DNA of 64,000 bases from Apibacter adventoris. GTDB taxonomy: Bacteria > Bacteroidota > Bacteroidia > Flavobacteriales > Weeksellaceae. The position numbers were made by a program, and so were the translations under genes. Shown here piece by piece: positions 54,423 through 62,516 of the stretch. Numbering within the stretch: position 1 is the stretch's first letter; each line of letters opens with the position of its first letter. The stretch is from assembly GCF_002964975.1 (NCBI RefSeq), contig NZ_PSZM01000040.1, positions 124,001-188,000 on the forward strand, read 5' to 3'. The notes under the pieces are model-generated. The model saw only the letters and a program-made list of their open reading frames with translations. It did not search any database and was not told the DNA's origin.

Positions 54423-56867
54423 ATGCAAATAAAAGAAGTAACTCCATTCACAGATTTACCTATAAATTTTAAAGAACTCAATCATTCTGATTTTGAGAAT
54501 TATGTGTTTGAAAATGAGGATAAAACTATCATAGAGCCTGATAAACAAGGGTATATTTCTGATAAATTAAATGAAGTTATCGAATTATATAAAAAAGATA
54601 CTACTATTATTAATGCTAGTGTAGGACAAGGTAAAACAACAGCAATTATTAAATGTATCGAAAAGTACTATAAATCTGATAAAAATTATACAATCATTGT
54701 AGCTACTCCTTCTAAATCTCTTGTAAATAAATATATCAAGGATATTGAAGAAGTAAGTAATATTCAAAATATTTGTTTTGATTATCAGTGTCTTGAAGCT
54801 TTAGGGATTACAGATAAGAATTTTAAAAACTATTACACCAAACAAATTCAAGTTATAAGTATTCATAGCCTTCTTGGAAATCCAGGTAAAATAGCTGTTA
54901 AACAATCAAATATTAAACGGAAATATTATGAAGGATTAATCGAATTTTGTAAAAAGAATAATAGGCGGGTTGTTGTCATTTTTGATGAGATTCATGAAGC
55001 CATAGATTGCTTCCAAGAGAAATTCATTTTTAACTTATATAAATGGAGAGAAGTAATCCATAAAATTATTATTTCTAGTGCAACTTATAATGAAGCATCT
55101 AAAGTTGTTGTAAAATATTTAGCAGAACTTACTAATAAGAAAATCAAGATTGTAGAAAGTACGAGATGTCAAAATGTAAGTAAATTAAGTGATTTACATA
55201 TTTGTTTTTATGATCAATTCCATATTGATGTGAAAAATGGTTTTCTAATAGATTTGATTGAAAAACAGATTCCTGTTAGTAGTAAAATACATATTTTATC
55301 TTATTCTAAAAAAATATCTAAACAGATATTTAATAGCAAAATAGGAACAATATTAAATAACGCTTATGGAGAGATTAATTTATGTGTAAGTGGTGGAAAT
55401 CAATACGTAGAAGATAAATGTAATATTGGAACCACTTTTAGAACAGGAGTTAATATTGATGATGAAAACTGTTCTTTTTTTATAATAATGCCTCCGAAAC
55501 TATCATATATGACTCCAAAAGGAGGTATGCAGATGGGACTTTTTTCTGAGGGTATTATTTCGTTAATTCAGGCATTAGCTAGACCAAGGAAAAAATCAAA
55601 CATATTTGTAATAACTCCTTCTCCTGATAAATTAATACTTATTCCCAATAAGCCTGTTGATTATATAGCAAAAACAAGCTTAAATTATCTTCCTTTTGAT
55701 TTAGAGAATTATCAATTAAAATATTATGACATAAATGAGCAAAATAGATTATTAAAAGATTTTTATAAATCTGAGAAGGAAAATATATCCGAAGAAATAG
55801 CACATGTAAATGAAAAGGAGTTAGAAATAGTTCCTAAGTTTCCAGATTATGATATTTATAAATTAGAAAAAGGAGAGGATTACTTTAAACAATATTATGA
55901 TATTTTTGGTAAAAATTTATCTAATTATTTTTATTGGGCAGCTTGGAATAATCAATTTGTTAATTGTAAATTAAAAAATATTATTATTGTATCAACTATT
56001 AAATTTGAAGAAGGTAGTATTCAAGAGCAATTATCAAAATATTATTCTAAAACTTTTTTTAATGGTAGAGCATCATATTTTACTTTCTATTCTGATAAAG
56101 ATTGTTACATTAAATTTAGATTATCTTTGTTTTCAAATAGAATAAAATATAAGCATTTAAAAAAAGAAAAATATAAAATAATAGCTCCTTATAGAAACAC
56201 TAATTTTGAAAAACAAATTATTACATTTATTCAAAGAATAAAACGGGAGTTTAATTTTAATATATTAAAATTAATTTATCCTCCTGATGGTAATCGAATG
56301 AATGCTAGAAATGGGAAATTTATATCATGGAAAAAACCTTTTGACTTAGCAATTGAACTCAATACATATTTAAGGATATGTATGGCTTATTCTATTGAGC
56401 TAATGATGCCGTTTGATAAATTATCAAATCAAGAAGAACATTTAATTCGTAATTATCAATCATTATATAAATTTAAAGATATACTTTTAAACGATTACTC
56501 TATAACTAATAAAAAAGGAGAACTATTATTACCTAAAGATTCAAAAATTGATTTTAAGAAAAATGATTCCATAGAATTAAAATCTATTTTTAATACTCTT
56601 AAAGAAAATGATTCTGTCTTAAAATCTTTTAGTTTTTTACAAAAAAATGCAGATGAAAAAGCAATTTATAGTTTTATTAAAAAATTATTTTTTGAAATAA
56701 AAGACACAACATTTGAAGAATCAAAATATTCAAGAATTATATCTCAAATTGAATTACCAGAGAAATCACATTACATAAATCTTATATATTCTATGGAACA
56801 TCCATGGATTCTACAACCAGGATACGACGTAGATATATATTCTGGAAAAAGTATTGAAGAATCTTAA
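54423..56867 (+). CDS. SF2-type helicase/ATPase with DEIH box
   Basis: This 814-residue protein has a full set of superfamily 2 motifs: Walker A V-G-Q-G-K-T-T (67-73), Ia T-P-S-K-S (95-99), II D-E-I-H (188-191), III S-A-T (219-221), V G-T-T-F-R-T-G (336-342) and VI Q-A-L-A-R-P-R-K (383-390). The order and spacing recall phage and herpesvirus origin-binding helicases. The C-terminal 400 residues are Lys/Asn-rich and unrecognised. It stands 52 bp after the integrase and before the Sak4-like gene, so replication or maintenance of the element is the likeliest role. No nuclease or primase motif was seen. Confidence 0.75.
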   Translation: MQIKEVTPFTDLPINFKELNHSDFENYVFENEDKTIIEPDKQGYISDKLNEVIELYKKDTTIINASVGQGKTTAIIKCIEKYYKSDKNYTIIVATPSKSLVNKYIKDIEEVSNIQNICFDYQCLEALGITDKNFKNYYTKQIQVISIHSLLGNPGKIAVKQSNIKRKYYEGLIEFCKKNNRRVVVIFDEIHEAIDCFQEKFIFNLYKWREVIHKIIISSATYNEASKVVVKYLAELTNKKIKIVESTRCQNVSKLSDLHICFYDQFHIDVKNGFLIDLIEKQIPVSSKIHILSYSKKISKQIFNSKIGTILNNAYGEINLCVSGGNQYVEDKCNIGTTFRTGVNIDDENCSFFIIMPPKLSYMTPKGGMQMGLFSEGIISLIQALARPRKKSNIFVITPSPDKLILIPNKPVDYIAKTSLNYLPFDLENYQLKYYDINEQNRLLKDFYKSEKENISEEIAHVNEKELEIVPKFPDYDIYKLEKGEDYFKQYYDIFGKNLSNYFYWAAWNNQFVNCKLKNIIIVSTIKFEEGSIQEQLSKYYSKTFFNGRASYFTFYSDKDCYIKFRLSLFSNRIKYKHLKKEKYKIIAPYRNTNFEKQIITFIQRIKREFNFNILKLIYPPDGNRMNARNGKFISWKKPFDLAIELNTYLRICMAYSIELMMPFDKLSNQEEHLIRNYQSLYKFKDILLNDYSITNKKGELLLPKDSKIDFKKNDSIELKSIFNTLKENDSVLKSFSFLQKNADEKAIYSFIKKLFFEIKDTTFEESKYSRIISQIELPEKSHYINLIYSMEHPWILQPGYDVDIYSGKSIEES

Positions 56868-56882
56868 AAAGATAATTTACTA

Positions 56883-56915
56883 TATATAACTCTACAGTAA
56901 ATTTCGGATTTTTTA
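56883..56915 (-). repeat. 33-bp dispersed inverted repeat, copy 1
   Basis: The reverse complement of this noncoding segment matches 62815-62847 at 31 of 33 positions (blocks of 10, 11 and 10 identical bases separated by single differences; shared core AAATTTACTGT). It lies just after the helicase stop and overlaps the start of the terminator. Confidence 0.75.
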
Positions 56916-56945
56916 ACCAATCTTAAATAAGGTTGGTTTTTCTTT
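56915..56945 (+). terminator. Terminator after the helicase gene
   Basis: A stem AACCAATCTT / AAGGTTGGTT (one G-T wobble) with a 4-nt loop is followed by a T-rich tract, 48 bp past the helicase stop. Confidence 0.75.
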
Positions 56946-56947
56946 TT

Positions 56948-56980
56948 TATAAAAACCAGGAGAAAAAATATATAGTAAAC
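56948..56980 (+). repeat. CCAGGAG-containing dispersed repeat, copy 1
   Basis: TATAAAAACCAGGAGA followed by an AT stretch with TATAGT matches the noncoding segment at 62989-63023 over about 30 bp with a 2-nt gap and a few differences. Both copies are noncoding and in the same orientation, on either side of the genes at 57.1-62.8 kb. Confidence 0.55.
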
Positions 56981-57125
56981 AGATTCCTACAATGTTTCAA
57001 AATATATTCATTCAGAGTATATAAAAATCTAATAGATTGATTGATGAATTTATTCATTTCTAACATTTAACATTCTTCATTTTAAAACTTAACCCTTAAA
57101 TACTAAATATTTAACTATTACAATT

Positions 57126-58064
57126 ATGCAATTAAAACAAAGCGAAAGAAAACAAGTAAAGCTCCGATTAGGATTATCAGGAGCTTCTGGATTTGGAAAA
57201 ACCAAATCAGCCCTATTATTAGCCTATGGAATGACTGGAGACTGGAGTAAAATAGCTGTGATTGATACAGAAAATTCCTCTGCTTCTCTTTATTCAGATT
57301 TAGGAAATTATAATGTACTGGATTTATCCGTTCCTTATTCCCCTGAAAGATATATTCAGGCTATTGAATTATGTGAAAAATCAGGTATTTCTGTTATCAT
57401 TATAGATTCTATCACTCATGAATGGTCTGGTACTGGTGGATGTCTGGAAATTCACGAGAAATTAGGTGGTAGATTTCAGGATTGGAGTTTGGTTACTCCC
57501 AGACATCAGGCATTTATCAATAAAATTCTTCAATCTTCTTGTCATATTATTACTACAGCCAGAAGAAAGGTAGATTATTCTTTAGATGTAGCTTCTAATG
57601 GAAAAACTAAAGTAGTCAAACATGGAACTAAGGAAATTACCAGAGAAGGATTTGAGTATGAGCTTACAGTTAATTTTGAGCTTATCAATGATAAACATTT
57701 GGTTAAGGCTAGTAAGGACAGAACAGGTTTATTTATGAATCAACCTGAATTTATCATCACTCCTGAAATAGGAAAACGAATTTTAAGTTGGTGTAATGAA
57801 GGGACTTCCTTAAAACCAGGAGATAAAGTAACTCATGTGCAAAAATCTGAACAACATGAAGAGGTTACCATAAATTCAGTCAGGGATAAAATACAACTCA
57901 TTAATTCCATTTCTGAATTAGTGGGTTTATATATACAATATCCTGAATACCAACAAGTATTACATAACGAATATGAAAACCGTAAACATTTCTTAATTCA
58001 ATTAACCAATCCTCAAAACATTTCAACCAATGGAAAATATACTCATACCTCAGGAAATTCCTGA
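57126..58064 (+). CDS. RecA/Sak4-like AAA ATPase
   Basis: This 312-residue RecA-fold ATPase has Walker A S-G-A-S-G-F-G-K-T-K-S (18-28), a following V-I-D-T-E-N with the conserved acidic residue, and Walker B I-S-V-I-I-I-D-S (88-95). It resembles the AAA_24 / phage Sak4 group of single-strand annealing recombinases. The C-terminal 80 residues are variable. Such ATPases help phages and mobile elements in recombination-dependent replication. Its end overlaps the start of the DUF3871 gene by 35 bp. Confidence 0.8.
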   Translation: MQLKQSERKQVKLRLGLSGASGFGKTKSALLLAYGMTGDWSKIAVIDTENSSASLYSDLGNYNVLDLSVPYSPERYIQAIELCEKSGISVIIIDSITHEWSGTGGCLEIHEKLGGRFQDWSLVTPRHQAFINKILQSSCHIITTARRKVDYSLDVASNGKTKVVKHGTKEITREGFEYELTVNFELINDKHLVKASKDRTGLFMNQPEFIITPEIGKRILSWCNEGTSLKPGDKVTHVQKSEQHEEVTINSVRDKIQLINSISELVGLYIQYPEYQQVLHNEYENRKHFLIQLTNPQNISTNGKYTHTSGNS

Positions 58065-59157
58065 TAAGGAGAATCAACTGGTATTACGGAGAATAAATAC
58101 AAATGGAATTCAAACAGTAATACAAAATCCTGCTAATCTTCCTGAATTTTCTTCAAACTTTATACAAGAATATACTTCTTCTCCTGGTTTATTTAAACAA
58201 TCAGAATCTACAACAAAACCAGAAAATAAATCCTACAGGCATAAACCTTTTATAGAAGCGAATACTACAGAAATAAACTTATCTCATTTAAAACAAGAGT
58301 GTATTATTCCTGTATTTTCTAAGGATAATGAAAGGACTATTGCTCATCAAGAGTTTATAGAAATCACCCAGGATTGCATAGGTAAGATATTTCCTCATCA
58401 TAGTTTAGATATTCCAGAAATTCGGGTATCTCACCAGATTAAGGGAAGAATACCCGAAGCTATCCATAAAAATGCTAAGGATTTATTAGACCATGAAAAG
58501 ACTATTTATTATGAGAGGATGGCTTTTATTATCAGAATGCCAAGTATTACCGAAGATATACAAGGAAATCCCTTAGAATTAACCATTGGAGGAGTAAGAG
58601 CCTACAATCAAGAAAACCTGTATAACAAAAAAACTATGGAAAAGTTTAAGTTTTTTATTGGTTTTCAGAATCTGGTATGTTGCAACTTATGTGTAAATTC
58701 AGATGGATATGTAGAAGATATGCGAGTATCTTCCTATCAGGAATTACAGAATAGTATTCTACAAGTATTACAAAAATATGAAGCAGAAAGACATATATTC
58801 CAAATGAAACAACTCCCTGAATATAGTTTGACAGAACAGCAATTTGCTCAATTATTAGGAAAAACAAGATTATATCAGCATTTACCCAAAAAGGAAAAAG
58901 AGAACTTACAAATTCCTGAATTGATTTTTAATGATAGTCAGTTTTCTACTATTGCAAAAGATTATTATATGGATGAGAGTTTTTGCAGGGATTCAACAGG
59001 AAATATTAATTTATGGAAAGTGTATAATTTATTTACCCAAGCCAATAAATCCAGTTATATTGATACGTTTCTGGAAAGAAATGTAAATGCACTGAATTTT
59101 ACTGAAAGTATTCAAAATACAATGGTGGATAAGTCCTATCATTGGTTTTTGAGTTAG
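58030..59157 (+). CDS. DUF3871-family protein
   Basis: This 375-residue protein fits DUF3871, a family I associate with Bacteroidota mobile elements. A variable N-terminal 75 residues are followed by the conserved core: I-R-V-S-H-Q-I-K-G-R near 135, E-A-I-H-K-N near 149, Y-Y-E-R-M-A-F near 164, G-G-V-R-A-Y-N near 190, and F-F-I-G-F-Q-N-L-V-C-C-N-L-C near 210. Function is unknown. Its overlap with the Sak4-like ATPase gene implies coupled expression and a shared role, perhaps DNA metabolism. A strong terminator follows at 59162. Confidence 0.78.
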   Translation: MENILIPQEIPDKENQLVLRRINTNGIQTVIQNPANLPEFSSNFIQEYTSSPGLFKQSESTTKPENKSYRHKPFIEANTTEINLSHLKQECIIPVFSKDNERTIAHQEFIEITQDCIGKIFPHHSLDIPEIRVSHQIKGRIPEAIHKNAKDLLDHEKTIYYERMAFIIRMPSITEDIQGNPLELTIGGVRAYNQENLYNKKTMEKFKFFIGFQNLVCCNLCVNSDGYVEDMRVSSYQELQNSILQVLQKYEAERHIFQMKQLPEYSLTEQQFAQLLGKTRLYQHLPKKEKENLQIPELIFNDSQFSTIAKDYYMDESFCRDSTGNINLWKVYNLFTQANKSSYIDTFLERNVNALNFTESIQNTMVDKSYHWFLS

Positions 59158-59161
59158 TTAG

Positions 59162-59191
59162 ATAGCCCTATAAAAATATAGGGCTATTTTA
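59162..59191. terminator. Terminator after DUF3871
   Basis: A perfect 11-bp stem (ATAGCCCTATA / TATAGGGCTAT) with an AAAA loop and following TTTTAT lies 4 bp past the DUF3871 stop, and serves the convergent gene too. Confidence 0.88.
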
Positions 59192-59203
59192 TAATTTAAG
59201 TTT

Positions 59204-59494
59204 TTAGAGTATATTTTCTTTTAATACTATTTTTTTGATCTCATAATTATAATCATCATCTATACCATGTTCAATTATTTTATTTTCAATAATTTCGTTT
59301 ATCCATTTATCATTAGTTAGATATTCTTTTAAAACTTTTATTAACAGAATACCATCATTAATTTCATAGTTTCCAATAGTTTCAGCATTCTCAGTCGAAA
59401 AGAGAATTTTATTTTCAGTATCGAAAATAATGGATTCCCATAAATATTTTAATTCTTCCTGTGTCATTGTATATGTATTAAATATGTTTATCAA
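59204..59494 (-). CDS. Small hypothetical acidic protein
   Basis: No family was recognised. The 96-residue protein (or 87 residues from an internal ATG at 59467, beginning M-T-Q-E-E-L-K-Y-L-W-E-S-I) is acidic and predicted cytosolic, rich in Ile/Glu/Asn, without membrane helices. It follows the membrane gene of the RexB-like pair on the same strand with a 75-bp gap and might be a third member of that unit. Size and acidity would suit an immunity or antitoxin-like protein, but nothing in the sequence proves it. Confidence 0.5.
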   Translation of the reverse strand: MINIFNTYTMTQEELKYLWESIIFDTENKILFSTENAETIGNYEINDGILLIKVLKEYLTNDKWINEIIENKIIEHGIDDDYNYEIKKIVLKENIL

Positions 59495-59569
59495 ATTCTA
59501 GTGGGATAAATTTTACATTTAATTAATTTTTAATTTAGTATGTTGATTCATAGTGATATGAAGTATTTT

Positions 59570-60064
59570 CTATTTATCTTCTTTTTGTAATATCAATATT
59601 TTACTTAGAATAATCAGACATCGCCATATAGTTAATACAATAATTACTAATCCAAAAGCATTATAAAAAAAGAAAAATTTTCTGTAATCTAAACCAAAAA
59701 ACAGTTTTATAAAAAATCCTATTGTAGCAATAAATACTATAGATTTTATACAATTTTTTAAGTGCTTTACTGTTTCATAATAAAAATCCGTAGAAAAAAA
59801 ATTATTAAATGTAGAATTTACTTCTGTGGTAGGTTTGTTATTAGATGTATCTTTAAATGTAATAAGAACTGTAAGTATAGTAAGTATAAAGCCTGCCATT
59901 GTTAAGGATATATTTGTCAGGTCTCCTGTTAAATCATATGAATCTTGTGTAGTTGGAAGATTAAATAAATTATTCTTATATAAAATAAATAACAAAACAG
60001 TTATTAATATAGCAATCAAGTAATCTAATAAAACAGGTTTTCTAAAATAAAAGTCAAGTATCAT
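59570..60064 (-). CDS. Four-helix membrane protein, RexB-like
   Basis: This 164-residue protein has four predicted membrane helices (about 13-29, 51-70, 105-124, 131-159), a loop of about 35 polar residues between helices 2 and 3, and a short charged C-terminus. Phage lambda RexB (144 residues, four helices) has the same plan. By memory, helix 2 (S-L-T-M-A-G-F-I-L-T-I-L) and the end after helix 4 line up with RexB without gross gaps. Its ATG overlaps the TGA of the upstream 319-residue gene, implying fixed stoichiometry. RexB depolarises the membrane when activated by RexA; such a role here is a hypothesis. KwaA of the Kiwa system is another four-helix partner protein to compare. Confidence 0.55.
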   Translation of the reverse strand: MILDFYFRKPVLLDYLIAILITVLLFILYKNNLFNLPTTQDSYDLTGDLTNISLTMAGFILTILTVLITFKDTSNNKPTTEVNSTFNNFFSTDFYYETVKHLKNCIKSIVFIATIGFFIKLFFGLDYRKFFFFYNAFGLVIIVLTIWRCLIILSKILILQKEDK

Positions 60065-61020
60065 AACGACTCTATAAAGGTATCTAAATCATTTTTAACC
60101 AAATCATACCACTTTTTAGATGAAGTTATTTTTTTTACATCTATTTCTAAAATAATTTCTTTTTTTCCACTTAGCAAATTAAATAATTCTTCGTTCCCTT
60201 CTTTATCTTCATATTTAAACATAAAGGATTTAAATGCGTCTACATCTAGTCTATTTCCTTTAATTTTATTAAGCAAATCTAAAACCATATTATTAGCATT
60301 AACATTTAATGCTTTACTTTGTATACTTCCTCCTGGAGATTGAAAATATGCTTCTATTCTTAAAAACTTTGGATTTAAAATATTACTTAAATTTCGCATT
60401 CCAGAAAAATATTTATTATGTACATCATTTGTAAGTTTATTTAAATCATTAGGAGCAATTTTAATATCAATATTAAGTACGTTTTTTAATTTACTTAATG
60501 TTTCATCAATAGGAGCTTCTAAAAAAGCAGTCACTTCTGTAGCTTTACTTTCTTTTAGAACTTTATGTGCAACATTTCTAAAATAATATTCTATATCTGA
60601 AATTCTTGGTCCATGATGGTTGTATTCACAACATATTATTACTGTATTCTTATTATAGTCAATAAAAAAATGGGTTTCTTCTGCTATACTACCTTTTGTT
60701 GCCTCAGTAATGGGAATTAACTTGAATCCTTCTCTTGGTTTTATTAATGGAACTTTTCCACTTCTTAATAATGCCATTGAACACCTAATTCGCCTTTCTT
60801 TAGGTAAGATAACAGCACGGTTCATAAATATTTCTCTTCTGTTATTTTGTCTTGCTTCATACTTATCAATCAAGTGTCCTTGATGCTCTTTGAGTAATTT
60901 ATTTGAAATATAAGTTATTATATTAAGAACAATATCCTTACTACTCAAATTTATTCCTTTTAAAGGGGTAAATTTTAAAGAAAATAACTGATACCTAATT
61001 TCTGTCAGATTATCATCCAT
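60061..61020 (-). CDS. Soluble partner of the membrane protein, RexA-like candidate
   Basis: No characterised family was recognised with confidence. The protein has 319 residues, no signal or membrane helix, a basic N-terminal third (about 55-100, many Arg/Lys) and a middle region with H-F-F-I-D-Y then G-P-R-I-S-D (137-142), E-V-T-A-F-L-E-A-P near 162-170 and V-L-N-I-D-I-K-I-A-P near 181-190. Lambda RexA (279 residues), as I remember it, has a similar succession: a hydrophobic strand, G-P-x-x-S-D, then L-x-I-V-I-K-P. With the coupled four-helix gene downstream, the pair has the RexA-RexB gene order. If homologous, it would be the DNA-binding sensor. DUF4868 (KwaB) is the main alternative. Confidence 0.5.
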   Translation of the reverse strand: MDDNLTEIRYQLFSLKFTPLKGINLSSKDIVLNIITYISNKLLKEHQGHLIDKYEARQNNRREIFMNRAVILPKERRIRCSMALLRSGKVPLIKPREGFKLIPITEATKGSIAEETHFFIDYNKNTVIICCEYNHHGPRISDIEYYFRNVAHKVLKESKATEVTAFLEAPIDETLSKLKNVLNIDIKIAPNDLNKLTNDVHNKYFSGMRNLSNILNPKFLRIEAYFQSPGGSIQSKALNVNANNMVLDLLNKIKGNRLDVDAFKSFMFKYEDKEGNEELFNLLSGKKEIILEIDVKKITSSKKWYDLVKNDLDTFIESL

Positions 61021-61115
61021 ATAGCTTTATCTAAAATTTTCTAAGTAAATATATAAATTTTTTCCTAAAATTTTTATCTAAGAATAGTGAATGTCTAATA
61101 TACCCTAATTAAATA

Positions 61116-61151
61116 CCCCCACCAGTATTAAAGGGAAAACCTCCCCCACCA
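61116..61151. repeat. C-rich direct repeat in a noncoding region
   Basis: CCCCCACCA occurs at 61116-61124 and 61143-61151, 27 bp apart, within a 250-bp noncoding interval between the RexA-like gene and the next plus-strand gene. Runs of five C are rare in this AT-rich window. On the minus strand the G-tracts (GGTGGGGG twice) could form a weak G-quadruplex, or the repeat could be a protein-binding site such as an oriT or replication origin element. Confidence 0.45.
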
Positions 61152-61267
61152 CTTATATAGGAAACAAAACAATTTCCAGACAGTATAAAAATTCAAGATG
61201 AAAGCTGAATCTTTTTCCTCTGGATTTTTGTTTCCTGGTGGTCTTACTAACTCAAAAACATAAATCA

Positions 61268-61684
61268 ATGGTAAAAATTATCAACTACAAAGAAAGAAAA
61301 AGGCAAGACGGAACTTCCTTTTTTGTATTAGAAATCTCTGGTGGAATAGAAATGCTATTAAGCCAAAAAACAGGAAACTATTATGCAACCGCTAAAAAAG
61401 CGTATTTATCCTGCACTTTTGATGAACTGGTTTGTCAATCCTTACTTGGTTCTGAAATACCAGGAAGAATAGAAAAACAGGAATGTGAACCTTATGAATA
61501 TACAGTAAAAGATACGGGAGAAGTTTTACTCCTTACTCACCGATATACTTATGTTCCTGGTACTAATAATCCACCAGAACCACAAACACAATCTACTATT
61601 CACAAGGAAAATCCTTCTCCCTACATTCAAAAGGAATTAGCAGAGAATCATACATTTTCCCTGAATGAAGAATTAACCGTTTAA
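61268..61684 (+). CDS. Hypothetical mobile-element protein
   Basis: This 138-residue protein was not recognised. It starts M-V-K-I-I-N-Y-K-E-R-K-R with an ATG at 61268; a GTG extension from 61238 adds nothing family-like. The first 100 residues look like a beta-rich domain (S-F-F-V-L-E-I-S-G-G, then Y-A-T-A-K-K-A), followed by a Pro/Gln/Glu-rich disordered tail. Possibly an OB-fold-like DNA-binding accessory. A long hairpin separates it from the radC-like gene. Confidence 0.55.
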   Translation: MVKIINYKERKRQDGTSFFVLEISGGIEMLLSQKTGNYYATAKKAYLSCTFDELVCQSLLGSEIPGRIEKQECEPYEYTVKDTGEVLLLTHRYTYVPGTNNPPEPQTQSTIHKENPSPYIQKELAENHTFSLNEELTV

Positions 61685-61689
61685 TTTTT

Positions 61690-61751
61690 AGTACGTCCAT
61701 TTTTTGTATTCTTAGTTATATAAGTTCTGCAAAAAGTGGACGTACTTTTTA
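61690..61751 (+). terminator. Long hairpin between the unknown gene and radC-like gene
   Basis: AGTACGTCCATTTTTTG pairs with CAAAAAGTGGACGTACT (17 bp, one wobble) around a 23-nt loop, followed by TTTTT. It begins 6 bp after the 61684 stop and ends 17 bp before the radC-like ATG, so it could be a terminator or an attenuator. Confidence 0.7.
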
Positions 61752-61762
61752 TTTGTTTTAAT

Positions 61763-62203
61763 ATGAAAGTATCAGAAATCAAAGTCTACTATACCAATAA
61801 AAACCAGGAGAAAATAAAAATAGAAAATAGTCATCAATTATATGATTTAGCCATATCCATTTGGAATATGAAAACTATTGAATTGCAGGAAGAGGTAAAA
61901 GTATTGTATTTGAATAGAAACAATCTTGTATTAGGATATTATAGTTTAGCTAAAGGTGGGATTTCTGCTTGTTGTGTAGATATAAGGCTTATACTTAGTA
62001 CCGCTTTAAAAGCGAATGCTTCTGCTATTGTAGTCATACATAATCATCATCCTAGTTCTAATCCAAATCCTTCTAAAAGTGATTGGAATTTAACAGAGAA
62101 GATACAAAATGCCTGTAAATTACTGGATTTAGTATTTGTAGACCATTTGGTACTAACCAAAGAAACTTATTTTAGTTTTGCTGATAAGGAGTTCTTCTTA
62201 TAA
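61763..62203 (+). CDS. RadC-family JAB/MPN-domain protein
   Basis: From the ATG at 61763 this is a 146-residue protein of the short RadC type found on mobile elements. The JAMM metal site is visible: Glu44 region, H-N-H-H-P-S-S (His93, His95) and S-K-S-D (Asp107). There is an extra His in the motif compared with the usual H-N-H-P-S-G. RadC-like proteins are linked to anti-restriction or DNA repair in elements, but no activity is proven. A start at 61736 would lie inside the hairpin and is not preferred. Confidence 0.85.
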   Translation: MKVSEIKVYYTNKNQEKIKIENSHQLYDLAISIWNMKTIELQEEVKVLYLNRNNLVLGYYSLAKGGISACCVDIRLILSTALKANASAIVVIHNHHPSSNPNPSKSDWNLTEKIQNACKLLDLVFVDHLVLTKETYFSFADKEFFL

Positions 62204-62224
62204 AATTAAAAGCAAGATTTAAGA

Positions 62225-62510
62225 TTATTTAAAAAACTGTTTAGTATGCAGAATATCCAAAATATAAATATTTTCATTTTCAATAATAAAATGAATTCCA
62301 TAAGGAAAAGTAGGAGTAAAAGCAATACGAATATTTCTGTATCTGATTTGGTGATGTAAAGGATTATCTTTAAGCAAATCAATACACTCAATTAATTCAT
62401 TAATAAAAACGGGTTTTCAGAGATTCAGAAATAGCCTGATAATACTCGGAAGATTTATGAATATTAGTTTGAGCTTGTGCTGATAAGTGAATTACATAGA
62501 GTATCTTCAT
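62225..62510 (-). pseudogene. RelE/ParE-type toxin, frameshifted
   Basis: The minus-strand frame from the ATG at 62510 encodes M-K-I-L-Y-V-I-H-L-S-A-Q-A and S-S-E-Y-Y-Q-A-I-S-E-S, then stops after K-T-R-F-Y. Removing one T of the TTTTT run (62405-62409) restores the rest: I-N-E-L-I-E-C-I-D-L-L, R-Y-R-N-I-R-I-A-F, P-Y-G-I-H-F and I-L-D-I-L-H-T-K, a complete ParE-like toxin of about 94 residues. ParE/RelE toxins poison gyrase or cleave mRNA. The antitoxin gene directly upstream (6 bp) is intact. Inactivation by frameshift is typical of a toxin that has escaped selection, or it may be a homopolymer error. Confidence 0.8.
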
Positions 62511-62516
62511 AAGTTA

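Noticed and set aside
60061-61020. CBASS, retron or CRISPR component in the Rex-like operon
   Set aside because: No nucleotidyltransferase, reverse transcriptase or Cas motif is present in either protein, and no CRISPR repeats occur in the window.
62206-62391. Leu-rich minus-strand frame below the antitoxin
   Set aside because: It is a different frame over the frameshifted toxin; the toxin reading explains the sequence.
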